Assembly (NCBI GenBank): GCA_949130495.1
Contig: OX422213.1
Span: 536,719,467-536,783,466, forward strand
Length of the DNA stretch: 64,000 nucleotides
Direction: 5' to 3'
Origin: Sambucus nigra
Lineage: Eukaryota; Streptophyta; Magnoliopsida; Dipsacales; Adoxaceae
Both the position numbers and the translations under genes were made by a program. This document shows positions 34,369-45,484 of the stretch, piece after piece (position 1 is the stretch's first letter; every line of letters starts with the position of its first letter). Under the pieces are notes generated by a model. That model was not told the origin of the DNA. It saw only the letters and a list, made by a program, of their open reading frames with translations, and searched no databases.

Positions 34369-37078
34369 TGATAAGCACCCAAAACTGTATATTTTATACC
34401 CCGAATAAACGTACTTTAGTTGCTAATTCTTGGCAATATGGGTCTTATGTGCTTAAATGTTTATCTTGTAGGTCAAATGTCTGTTTGCGGTGTCAAAAGC
34501 TATATATCAATGCAAATGCACATTGAATGGAGCTAATTCCCTCCCCCGTAACCTTACCCGAGCCTAAACCTAGCATAAACCTACCCCAAACCCTGTGTGT
34601 TTAGTTTGTCCCTTTTTAATATTTTTTTAGATTTTTAATTTGAGTTGTTTTATTTTAGTATTTATTTTTTATTTATTTAGTATTTTCTAGATTTTGTTTT
34701 CTATTATTCTATTTTATCTTTATTAGTATAATTTTATTTTAATTTGATTTTTATTAATTTTTTAAATTTTATTAGGATTAGATTTTTGTTAGGATTTCAA
34801 TTATTTTTAGTTTTATTTGATTTTACATTTATTTAGGATTTTAGTTTTAGTTTTACTAGATTTTAGTTTTATTTTTTATTTCTTTTTAGATTCATTTTTA
34901 ATTGAGTCTTTATTTTATTTTTAGAATAGGAATTTAATTTATAGATATTTACTTTTTTTTAGTTACTTATATTTTTAAGGGTCCAAATTAAACACACATA
35001 AACCCACTTAACCTACACTCACAACCCACTCCATACACTTTACACACACACAACCAAACCATCACCCTCACCAAACTTCTTACACCCACCCACACACAAT
35101 CTAACCCTCTTCATCTTCCCCACCAAAACCCACTCACACTCTCTCCTCTCTCTTCCACCATTTCACCACCCACCTTATACCCCCATACATAGACACCAGC
35201 CCTACCACCTGCTTACCACCTCTGTCACCCGACACCTAACTGCGAACCTCCACCACACTGCCCACCTGCGACCCTCCGGCGCACCTTCTAACCTACCCAA
35301 ACCCTGCCGCCTCCGACACCCCACCACACAACCAGCGCACTACCCCCCTAAGCCGATCCTCCATGCCCGGACCTTTGACCTGCATCCCACTCAGATCGTG
35401 GCAGCAACCTGAAATCCCCCAAACCCGATCCACCCTTATCTCTCTATGCCCAAGCTCCTACCAGCGATCCAACACCCATCTCCACATTCTAACCCTCTCA
35501 TCAACCCTTAACTGACCGTAGCCAAACCTCCACCCGAACCCGATCGTGCTCTTCCAAAACCCCATACATATTTCAACCCATTTCCAAAAGCCATGACTTT
35601 CACCTGCCAAATGCAAACCAAGACCAAGTCAACCAACTTAAATGCCCACATGTGTTTTAAGCCATATAAACCCTTTTACCCCATTACCCAAAATACCCCA
35701 TAACCATATCAGATTTTGTCACCCAATTCCCTCACTCATATACCTTCCTTACGTCACACCTTTGCCATGCACATGTGCACTCCCATTACCCAATTTACCC
35801 CCATGTGCACACACCCCATCCTCTTGTACCTTAATTCTTCCAACTATACCCCCATGCTCCATGTGCCTACTATACAAGGATGGAAGACCTCATTTGAAGA
35901 CTTATCATGAAATAGAGAAAAGAATTCTAGAGAGAGTTAGAGATAGTTTAGTGTAAAAAATAAATTAGGATAAACACCATTTTATAAATAGTTTTATTTA
36001 TTTTTTATTTTTCTTAGATATTTGTGAGGTTAAATTTTGTAAGAGATTTAATTGAGTGATTATTTAATTGCAAATCATTTGGATGCTCAATTGGAGGGAT
36101 GTAAATTGCAAATTCAAGGATTGGAGTCCAATTTCACTCAAATAGATTTGGTTTAATTGTTTTTCTCTTCTACTTTATTTTATTAGCCTTTGATTGTTTG
36201 ATTATCATGTTTAATATGATGTTAGGCTAATTCCCCTTTCAAGGGTGGGGTGAACCCTTATTTGATGTTATTTTACTTTAATTAGTTTGATTACTTGAAA
36301 ATTCCCTTTGAATGTTAATTTTGATTGCTCACCCATAAATTTACGCCTCGAGAGAGGGTAAATGATCTTCGAAAGAAAATCGAAATTCTAAGTTATAATA
36401 CCCATTTTAGATTCGAACTAGAGATAGGGGTTTCTTAAGTAGGGTATTATTACTTAAATTTCAACTCTAAATTTATTTTCTAAGATTTACATAAATTTTA
36501 ATCGATCGATCCTAGTGGGTGATTAATTAGAATGAGTGTAGATCTATTTTCTAGAGTTGTGGGGTGCTAAACTTAATTTTTTAAAAGGTTACTATTAAAA
36601 TTGTATTTGCAACGAGAGTTGATTTGTAATTTTGATATTAATTTTGGAGAATTCATTTAATTAAATTAATTAGTTAGAATAGCTAAAATTTGTGGTGTAA
36701 TCCCACTCCTTGATTGTTCTCACATTTATTTACCTAAATTTATCTCTTAATTTTGTATTAGTCTTTATTTTTCATTTTAGTCACTTTTTAGTTTGTAATT
36801 TGATCTTTCATCTTAGTTAATGTTATTTCACATCCTCACCCTAATTGTTTTAATATTTGAAAAAGCTAAAAAAAAATACAAAAAGCAAAAGCCCCCCCAA
36901 AAAAGAAAATAAAATTGAATTACAATTGAGTTTGTCTCTAGCTTACCCCCTTGATATGGATTGATACCCTTACTTACCTCTACACTTGAGTTTATTGTAT
37001 TTTGTAGGTATTTGAGGATTTTGATTACAAGAGCTTTTCAAGCAACGACGAAAAATACACCGAAAAGTCTTTTTATCA
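34369..37078 (+). repeat. 3' LTR of the Athila-like element (2710 bp)
   Basis: It pairs with 26761-29494. Differences include several short deletions in the C-rich U3 (near 35150-35230) and a TATACAAG in place of TATATAAG. The identical termini and shared layout show one insertion event. Confidence 0.9.
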
Positions 37079-37084
37079 AATGGC

Positions 37085-37173
37085 GTCGATTCAGGTAGTG
37101 AGATAGTCTTCTTCTGATAACAAGGGTCATAATAACATTGATCCATGTCACGTTTCATATTTATGGTGTAACA
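37085..37173 (-). repeat. Tat 3' LTR, proximal part
   Basis: On the minus strand it starts TGTTACACC right after the polypurine tract, like TATTGACACC at 5560. It breaks at the GTCGA duplication of the Athila-like insertion and resumes at 26760. Confidence 0.65.
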
Positions 37174-37189
37174 AAAAGCCCCCTAAGAC
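37174..37189 (-). other. polypurine tract of the minus-strand Tat element
   Basis: On the minus strand TCTTAGGGGGCTTTT precedes the LTR start, matching GTATTGGGGGCTTC at the other Tat copy. Confidence 0.65.
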
Positions 37190-37739
37190 TTCATTCATGA
37201 TTGGAATGGAAAATAGCTTATCCGGAGCATAAGATCCACAGAATGGATGGGCATGTTGAATGAATGGATGAAGTGTTAACCGATAAGAGTTGATCGACTT
37301 CGTAGGAACCTGGTGACGAGTCTTTGTGGTTTGGTGCGTAGAGATAATTCGTCAGCTGACGATCTTTGAGAGTTAAAATTTTTTTGGAAAATTTTATCCT
37401 CTCAGTGTAGTGTTAATTTTGAAATACAGGCAACTTTTGGGGACGCGAAGCATTCCAAGGGTACGTTGATAATAAAATGAATTGGCCAGCAAACCTCCAT
37501 AAAAATGAAATAATATATAATTTTAATCATCATCATTTATGGGAAATCTTGTAGGCATTATTTTGGCTTATAAAACGTTATGTTCCCCCTTCGTTCATTT
37601 CATCTCTTATTCAAAAATCTCTTCTTTCATGTCCAAGTTCTTATGCTATTTGTGAGAGTTGTGTTCTTCTTTTTCACTGTAAGGATTCCATATTTTTTCA
37701 CCTTATTCCTTTGTAATTATTTCTTATTCCTGCTGAAAT
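37190..37739 (+). other. aORF upstream region with TATA box
   Basis: The stretch between polypurine tract and aORF holds no gene. TATAAAAC at 37569-37576 lies 171 nt before the ATG, with a pyrimidine-rich leader (CCCCCTTCGTTC, CATCTCTTATTC) between. The segment 37425-37460 (TTTTGGGGACGCGAAGC) resembles leader sequence of Athila-type elements by eye; its origin is unclear. Confidence 0.5.
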
Positions 37740-40700
37740 ATGGTTCACATGGTTGAGGAGAATTCGTTACAAGTTTTAAGGGCTGCGCATAGAATCTTTT
37801 CGTGGGTAAAAATCGAATTGCTAAATATGGTCAACGACCTTTGTGCTCTTATTGAGGGTCATTCGCTACCTCTCATATTTATTGTTGAATGTGGGGTCAC
37901 TCCCCCTCACTCCCCCCCCCCCCCCCCCACAAAAAAAAAAAATCGGTTGATTTTGGAATTTTGCCAATACTTCGATGTGGTCCCTGCTTACGTTCCCCCA
38001 CATACTTGGAGAATCATTAATGGGTCCACCGCATTAATGGGCAGTATGGAACTCATATTAGGATTACAGAGTTATTGTATTGTTACAATTAGGGCACCAC
38101 TAATGAGAACATTTATTATAAGAAGATAAGGAAGTCAAACAGGACCTTAGTAGTGAATTTACTTGATTTCAATAAGGATTATTGGAATTATGACCTGATT
38201 GTGAAGGATTGGCAATTTTCTCGTCTTCCAATGGGTGTTGTGTATGATGGACCAGGATGCCCTCAGGGAGTTCGAGGGATACATTTTTGACACACACTCG
38301 AAATATTTCCGCTCGACTAGAACTTCCTTTTCTTTTACTAATTTTGTATTTTTTCTTTTTGTTTTGCGGGGAAAAGAAAGAAAAAACTTCCTCATATAAC
38401 TGAGATCAATTTTATCGACTTGGAAACCGTGTGGTCTATCCAACAAAGGCTTGGCACTGAGAACCATCCCAGGTCATCCTCGTTTCTTCTCGAATATAAG
38501 AGTACCATTGCTTATTTTGTAGCCAGACCAACTGAGGAGATACCAATTGCGCCCATTCCTTTCGAATGCCCCAAAAGCCTTGAACTCTAAATCCTCAAAC
38601 CCTGATTCTAGATACTCTCATAGAATAGGGGATAACTTTTCGACAGAAAGTACTTTTTTCTCTTTCGGGACTCTCGACGTCACACTAGTACCTTCCAACA
38701 TCCCTTCAAACATGATGGTGAAATGCAAGATTCCCAACCTCCTTGTTGGTGCTAGGTCCCCCCCCCCCCCTGCGAGTAAGAAACCTGAAGTTGGAGGTTC
38801 TAGCAACCCCCTCCTTATGTATACGTCTCCTACCAAGGATCATGAGCATTTTATCAAAAAGGATCAACCTCCTCCTATGAATATTATTGGAAAGAAACTA
38901 GCCGAGAAGCGCAAAGGTACTGCTCAATTTGTTGCAGTGAGCCCTGAGCATCCTCACAATCTAATCAGTGCTAGAGTCCTCTCTTATGATGAACCAGCTA
39001 CATTTTCTCTTCCTCATCCAAGTTTAATTTATCGGCCAAATCATAATCTAGTTCTTGTAAGTTATTCATCCATTATATAATTGTTATTCATATATCTTCA
39101 GCTCTTTCTTCTAACATCCCCTTCTGGACATTTATCTTGTCGTTCATGATTGACTATGGCCAGTTCCTAAGGAGGAACAATAAGATCAAAGACTCATCTC
39201 ATGATATTGAGGTTGCTTTCAAGGGTCTGCACAAATCTTTGGAAGTTGTTGGTCGCACTCACTAGGACCAAATGAATGAGAACAAGAACTTGTAGGAGAG
39301 GGTTAAGACATTGGAACATGAGAAACTTGTACCAGATAATGCTGTGACTGCCATAAAAAAGGAGGTTGAGGATGCCAGGATAGTTGCTAACCAGGACAAA
39401 ACTCAACTGGCAGAGGCAAAGGTCAAAGCTGCCAAGGATAAGGAGGATGCCTTCACAAGGGGATGGGATAAGGAATTCTGTAATGCTTCTATACACGGCA
39501 ATTATTTGAAGAAGTCATTCTTCAAAAATGGTTGGGATGCAAAGCGTGCCAAGGTCGCTAAAACTTCCAGTTACCAATCCTGGTACTCCACCCTAGATTG
39601 ATGAGGAGGAGTACACTATTACCGTTGTTGATAAGAAGCAAGTAGTAGTCATCGTGCAGGACGAAGGTTAAGCTGCTTCCAGTAAAGAGAAGATGGGTAA
39701 ATAAACCTATGTAGTCTTTTTAGGAGTTTCATTTATGTTTTACTTTGTTCCTTTAGTGTATAGGGCTTGCCCTGATTTAACCCCTCCTTTTATAATAATA
39801 TATAATTTATGTTCCACATATCGTTGTCCTGCAAAATTCTTTGCAAGTTCTTCTTTTTTGGTAATTACATACATCCGACCACCTGCCTTACAATTTAATG
39901 CAAAACTGGCATATCTGGTCGCTGTCCAGAGTGACTTTTAAGAAACGCGTAATCGGTTTTTCGGCACTGGCCATAGCAAGATGGATGAAAATGAGCTTAA
40001 GTATTTGCTCGGCTATGATGCCTCCTCCTTGGCCAAACACTCATACTTAAGTTTGTGAAGTCTTTTTCAGAGGGAAGTTGTGGGCAATGTTGCCTATCAT
40101 GGCATGATTCTTTATCTGCAAAAAGAGTTATAAGGAATCGATGGAAAATCTTTACGCCGATTATAAGAAGTTGACCGTCCTGTAGAAGATTAACAGATTT
40201 TACTAGAAGTTACTTTCTTTAATGTCCAATTACTCCTAGAAGGATTTTGTTCTTAACGCATAACTGAAAGGTTCTAGAGAGGTTGCCATAATACTTGAGT
40301 AAGAAAATAATTTTGTGCACAATGAGCTTGAAAGTCTTAAGAAGCCAGGGCCAACTTATCCAAATGAGGGTGTTTCCTTCCTGGAAGAAGAGAACGCTCA
40401 CTTGAGGGAGGAGTTCGAGAAAATGAAGAAATTGAAAATCCATTCTTATCAGTAGCGTGGGAGGATTTTGCAGTCAGTAGAGCGAACTCAAAAAACATTG
40501 TCCGACCAAGTCGCGACCATAAAGAATCGGTTTTATACCATCAAGATGTTGAATGAGAATGTAGATCGCCTCGTATACCAATTTTATAAGCATCCTCGCA
40601 CCATTCGGATGGAAGGCTACGATGAGGTCCTACACATGGTTGGCTTAATGCTCTGGAAGTAATAAAGTTTTTGAAAGAAAATGAACTACGGTACTGGCAT

Positions 40701-40954
40701 GACCCAAGTTGTTTGGATATGCCTGAACCTCCCTTCAAGCTCTAAGCTTCATAAATTCCCCCAAATTCCATTCATGTGAATATAATAAGAAAATATCTTG
40801 GGATTATGGGGTTACTGAGGATGAAGATTTGAGCCGACCTCTTCATCTAGTAGATAAGGTCAGTTCTGGCAGTCAGCCTAAGACCAGAGATCTTCGGACG
40901 ACCATTAGTGCTTATTTATACTTTAGACGTTACTTTGCTGGTTTTAAAGGTTAA
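37740..40954 (+). pseudogene. Tat-element antisense gene (aORF), second copy
   Basis: It starts MVHMVEENSLQVL, matching the other copy's MVYIVHEDSL. Then come ECGVTP, FCQYFDVVPAYVPPHTWRII and WNYDLIVKDWQFSR, which fit the PF04195 'gypsy type transposon' domain. A Pro/Ser-rich segment (38547-39055) follows, then long Glu/Lys/Ala coiled coils (39311-39601, 40380-40660). The C-terminal block reads RMEGYDEVLHMVGL, PEPPFKL and RRYFAGFKG before a stop at 40952. Poly-C runs near 37911 and 38758 sit in the frame. Multiple stops and shifts are present, and a possible short intron or shift lies near 39057-39101. It is transcribed opposite to its element. Confidence 0.65.
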
Positions 40955-41842
40955 TAAAGCAAGCCAACTGTTTCCCTTAACAAAATATTTGACTAAAGAT
41001 TCTGTTGAAGTCTATTTTTCTAATGCCTTCTAATAACCTTCAAGTTATAATAAAATGTTATACTTATATTTCTTTGATTGTTTCTCTTTTTCCACAAGTA
41101 GATGTAATCAAAATCGTTGTGATTTTAAATCACTTTATACTATTGAGTTACAATGGCTCTGCTGGTAGTTTAATCTTATAATCACGTGGTCGGCTATTTC
41201 CTAACTGATTTGCCTTACTAGTTACCATAGTCGGACGAACCTGAGCTGTCCAATCTTAGGCTTTACTGACCAAATATTGGTGTTAATTATCTGAGATGAC
41301 CAAATGTGTTGGGAATTATCCTACGTTTAGTTCGCTAGGGTCGGATCTTGTCATTCCTATGACTCCATTATATTTCCCAAATTTGGTGTGCTTTTTGTTC
41401 TTGATCTGCCCTAAAGGCGAGATCATATATAAAGTAATTTGGTAAACTTCTAGTTCTTGGTCTGCCCTAAATGCGAGATCATACATTAAGTAATTTGGTA
41501 AGCTTCTTGTCCTTGGTCTCCCCTAAAGGCGAGATCATACATGAAGTAATTTGTTATGTCATGAAGTAATTTGGCAAACTTCTTATTCTTGGTCTTCCCT
41601 AAAGGCGAGATCATACATGAAGTAATTTAGAATGTCATGTATTTTTTGGTTTGATTTTTAATATGTTGTTGTGATGACTTTGACTTCGACTCTTGCAAGG
41701 TGCACATCTCCCCATATTAGAAAAAAATAAAAATAAAAACAAAAAAAAAACGACATCATTCAGTAATAGAATAAATTTTATTTATCATTGAAAGCGAGTT
41801 ACAAGAAATGAAAGAGCTTGAAATAAAAAATACGTTACATGT
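40955..41842. other. spacer between antisense gene and pol end
   Basis: No gene. The block 41390-41640 is tandemly repeated (listed separately). An A-rich stretch lies at 41708-41751. Confidence 0.5.
41390..41640. repeat. four tandem repeats in the Tat 3' region
   Basis: Four units, spaced about 53-77 bp, each contain CTTGGTCT or CTTGATCT, CCCTAAAGGCGAGATCATA and AAGTAATTTGG. The last spacing is longer because GTCATGAAGTAATTTG is doubled. Tandem repeats between pol and the 3' LTR are a known habit of Tat-lineage elements and can seed satellite DNA. Confidence 0.85.
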
Positions 41843-43330
41843 TTATTGATAATATTTCCTTACGTGTTCGACATTCCAAGGGTTCTTAAACTGCTCTCCT
41901 TCCAAGGTTTTAATTCTATAAGTTCCTGGTCGGAGAGCAACATAAATTCTATATGAACCATGATAGTTAGGCTCCAACTCGTTCCCTTTCTAGATGACTT
42001 TCTTTAGAACATAGTCTCTCTCCTTCAGAGTGCTTTGTTTTACTCTTTTATCGTAAAACCAAGTAATGCGTTGTTTTTATACGATAAATCGAAGTGTTGC
42101 ACGTTCTCTGACTTCCTCTACCAAGTCTGCATGTAGCCTTCTCATTAGCTCACTTTTTGGTTAGTCCAAATTGAGAACTCGGTGACTTGTAATATCAATT
42201 TTTGTTGAAACTACTGCCTCTCTTTCGAAGGCTAACATATAAGGAGTTTCACCCATTGTTGTTCTCGATGTTATTCGGTATGCCCAGAGGACACTTTGGA
42301 GTTCAATGATTTAGTTTTCTTTAGCATCGTCTAGTCTTTTTTTCATCCCGTCGAGCAGAGTTTTGTTTGTTACTTTTGTTTGCCCGTTATGTTGTGAATG
42401 ATCAAGCGCAGAATGTAGTTTCTGGATTTTAGATCAAATGCAAGCCTTCTAAATTCCTGATTGTGAAATTGTGTATCATGGTCAGTAATGAAGGCGTACG
42501 ACATTTCGTAACGCTAAGTAATGTTCTTCCAAATGAATTGAAAGACCTTATCGTACGAAATTTCTACTATGGGTTAAGTTTCTACCCAATTGGCGAAATA
42601 GTCCACTGTAACAACTAGATATTTCAACCTTCCTCTTTTTTTTGGTAGAGGGCTAACCAAGTCTATACCCACATGGCAAATGGTCAAGGGGAGGTGATCA
42701 ACGCGAGAGAAGCCCCTGACCTTTTTATGTATAATGGCATATTTCTTGCACTTATCACATTTTTTTTCATAATCTACGCAGTTTGCCCTCATAGTAGGAC
42801 AATAATAGCCTTGTGGCTACTCAATTTTCCAAGGATTGAACGGATGAATGTGCTCCGCAAATGCCTTCATGTACTTCTTTGATCAAGGCATGTACTTATG
42901 TTGTATGTACACTACTTAGTAAAACAATTATGAACCTTCTTCTGAACAGGATTCCCCTCTCAAGAACATATCTCCCGCTCTGTATATAAGTCTCCTTATC
43001 TCTTTGGGGTCCGCCGGGAGAATGTTGATATCTAGGTTTGCTAGTATTGGATCCATATATGATGGCCCCAAGTCTAATTCCATTACATTGACAATCTCTT
43101 TGTCTATATTGCGGTACATGAATATTTCTACAGGAATTGTTCTCCTCAACTCTATCCTTACAACGGACGCTAATCGAAAAAGTGCATCTGCGCCAGTATT
43201 TTCTAACTTCGAAATTTTTACCATCTTGATCGTTGGGAATTCTGCTAGCTACCCCTTGGCATTGGCCAAGTATATTTTCCATAGACTCTTGTCTCGCCTC
43301 ATAGATTTCTATTTTAATAGACGAGGTCCT
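41843..43330 (-). pseudogene. Tat pol remnant: RNase H end and integrase
   Basis: Read from high to low coordinates. The RNase H-integrase linker LAEFPTIKMVKISKLENTGA is followed by DALFRLAS. The integrase zinc-binding end CDKCKKYAI and the core start CHVGIDLVSPLPKKRG and YLVVTVDYFANWVET lie at 42574-42720. Near 42365, HNGQTKVTNKTLLDGMKKR has Lys where the catalytic Glu is expected. VLWAYRITSRTTMGETPYML follows, and the normal gypsy C-terminus NPWNVEHVRKYYQ ends at a stop at 41843. Several stops and at least two frameshifts make it inactive. Reverse transcriptase is missing. Confidence 0.85.
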
Positions 43331-45276
43331 ATTTTAATTTTTTCTATAATAGCTAGAGATCCCTTGGCTTGTGCTAATTTATTTATATGGCCATGGAGAT
43401 TTATATGTGTGACCAAATTCAAATGTTAAAAGATTTTTGTGGTAGATTCATGTGATGAAAATGTTAAGATGTTAGAGTATAAAATATACCCATGGTTTAA
43501 ATTGTTTTAGTTTGAGTACAAAAAAATAACTTTGAGTCTTGGCTATGTTCATCTAAAAATATTTGAAGTTTAAGACTTTACATCGGACATCATCCCAAGC
43601 CTCTATATGGAGTATGACATATAGGATAAAGGGAAATAGACTTTAGAGACCTACTTTATCTTTAATTAATAATATGTCCAAAATGGAAAAATATTTTAAC
43701 CTTGGGTGTAATTGCTAATATATATGCAATATAATCCACCCTGGTTAACCCAGAATATTACCTTGAATAGAGAAATTTGGAAAATATGATTCACGTAACC
43801 GATCTCATATAAATGAAAAAACACTTTGTTGGGTTAAGTTCAATTGGTTTGCTAACATTAAGAGCACACATTCTCATAAACTATCATAATAGTGTATGAG
43901 CTTAATAAACATATGGACGTCGACTTTACATGTACGTTACTACTTTAGATATTTTGTATCTTGTTTACGAAGCATGTCGCGAATGAAATGATTATAATTC
44001 TTATCAACATGAATGAGTGTTAAGTGCAACAAAAAATTGAGTTTGATTTTAGTGTCCAGTTATTACAAAGGTTGCGGACATGGCGTTAAGCTTGCATGTT
44101 CCAATGAGCAATATTAGACCTACTTAGGATTCTGATTCATTTTGTATGACTCACTGACGTGTCGTGTCTAGATAAACTAATTTTTTGAATGATACTCAGT
44201 AGACCCCAGATACAAATCAATGCAGACATGACACATCAATGAGTTGCACAAAATGGGTCGAAATCCTGAATTGACCTCAAATTATTGTATACGAAGATTT
44301 AACATGCGAACCCAGGTTGTATCATTATGCGTCCAAATTCGGTATGGGCTTAGGGCGTGACACTTCTCACATTATAAGTTTGTCCGCTTTGTAAGACATA
44401 ACCTATTACGTTGCTTTCACTATTCGGATGACACCTCATCATCGCTACGTGACAAGAAGAAATTCTATCACTCTATCTGTTATCAAATAGTGGGGGTGAG
44501 CTTTTGCCTATTTAGAATAACAAGATATTTTGACAAAGGAAGATGTTAGAGACTAATGGAGGATGAATATGCCAATAAAGTCGTAAAAAACTGAAGAAAC
44601 AAAGATCAAAGACTTAAATAATGTAAAAACAAATCAAAGAAATATATATTAGTTGTTGATGGAAATATAAGGTAAGATGGGTATATAACTTGTGTATTTG
44701 GATAGGGATGAGAGTGAAAATTTAAATGATGTGAAATTTAAGAACAATTCTTGAGATTTTTGAGCAAGAACTGGCATACTATGCTATTTTCTTTCGAATA
44801 CTAGGTAATGAAATTTTGGTAACAAAAGTTTTAGGTCATTGACACTAATTCTCAACAGATATTGAATTCAATGAAAGGAGTTTACATCAAGTCGTAATAA
44901 TGTGGTTATGTATTAAATTTGTAATATAATGGATTGTGATCATTAATACATTTTCATTAAAGTGCTTAGTATGTATGCATGATCATTCTTTGAGTTAGTT
45001 TTATTGAACGTAGTTTAAAGGATGTTCATACTCTCATCAAAATTGGATGAAAAGATTAATGATTTTATTGTTCGCAATTATAAATATTTTCATGAAATCC
45101 TGATTAAATACTCATTTTTTATGGTATAAATGTGAATTTTGCATTTTAAGTTTTTTGCCATGCAAAAAAGGATGGGACTAACTTAAAGTATATACTTCAC
45201 ACTTTAAAAGAGACCGTCATCAAAGTTCTTATATGGAAGGTGGAAATAAGGATAAACATGTTGTTATAGAAAGTAT
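43331..45276. other. intergenic AT-rich DNA
   Basis: No gene recognised. A foldback element lies at 44115-44277. The break with the Tat element is near 43330. Confidence 0.4.
44115..44277. mobile_element. foldback MITE (about 163 bp)
   Basis: Arms of about 56 bp (44117-44172 and 44221-44276) are inverted copies. The left arm reads AGGATTCTGATTCATTTTGT then GACTCACTGACGTGTCGTGT. Read inward from the right it gives AGGATTTCGACCCATTTTGT then AACTCATTGATGTGTCATGT. The loop is about 48 bp. GTGTCGTGT motifs link it loosely to the hAT-type MITEs elsewhere in the window. No clear target duplication. Confidence 0.65.
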
Positions 45277-45484
45277 TGTTAAGATATAAAGTCCCACAGA
45301 GGAAAATTTAAGCCTTGCACCATATTATATAAGATCATGGGTCCCCTCCACCCATTACCAATTGGTTTTAGGTTGGATGCTCCAATATTTAAAATGGTAT
45401 CAAAGCAGGCTATATACGGCTCAACAACCCAATTCCGTTGCGCTACCCAATAAACCAATTGATTCTGGGTTGGATGCTCCAACA
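45277..45484 (+). mobile_element. TRIM-like miniature LTR element
   Basis: A 111-bp LTR (45277-45387) starts TGTTAAGATATAAAGTCCCA and ends GCTCCAATA. It is followed by the initiator tRNA-Met primer site TGGTATCAAAGC (45395-45406). After about 40 bp the 3' end of a second LTR returns (CCAATTGATTCTGGGTTGGA to CTCCAACA, ending 45484), lacking its first two thirds. The AGTCCCACA start is common in plant TRIMs. No coding capacity. Confidence 0.6.

Larger units (their letters stand above)
26761..37084 (+). mobile_element. Athila-like non-autonomous LTR element (LARD-like)
   Basis: Two long LTRs (26761-29494 and 34369-37078) begin TGATAAGCACCC and end TTTTTATCA. They enclose 4.9 kb with a tRNA-Asp-type primer site, a long gag-like frame, non-coding spacer and a polypurine tract. 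GTCGA flanks it at 26756-26760 and 37085-37089, so it inserted as one unit into the Tat LTR. Six bases, AATGGC, copied from the start of the primer-site region, separate the 3' LTR from the duplication. No protease, reverse transcriptase or integrase is present, so it would need enzymes from a relative. The GGGAGGCAGCCCACA motif at 32606 recalls Athila-group elements. Confidence 0.85.
26266..43330 (-). mobile_element. Tat-lineage Ty3/gypsy element, minus orientation
   Basis: Read on the minus strand, a pol remnant (RNase H end and integrase, 43330-41843) is followed by tandem repeats (41640-41390), an antisense gene on the plus strand (37740-40954), a polypurine tract (37189-37174) and a 3' LTR. 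That LTR is split into 37173-37085 and 26760-26266 by a 10.3 kb insertion. Gag, protease, reverse transcriptase and 5' LTR are absent, and similarity ends near 43330. The order matches Retand-type members of the Tat lineage. Confidence 0.75.

Noticed and set aside
45277..45484. Cassandra-type TRIM carrying a 5S rRNA-like LTR
   Set aside because: The conserved 5S internal promoter motifs are not visible in the 111-bp LTR.
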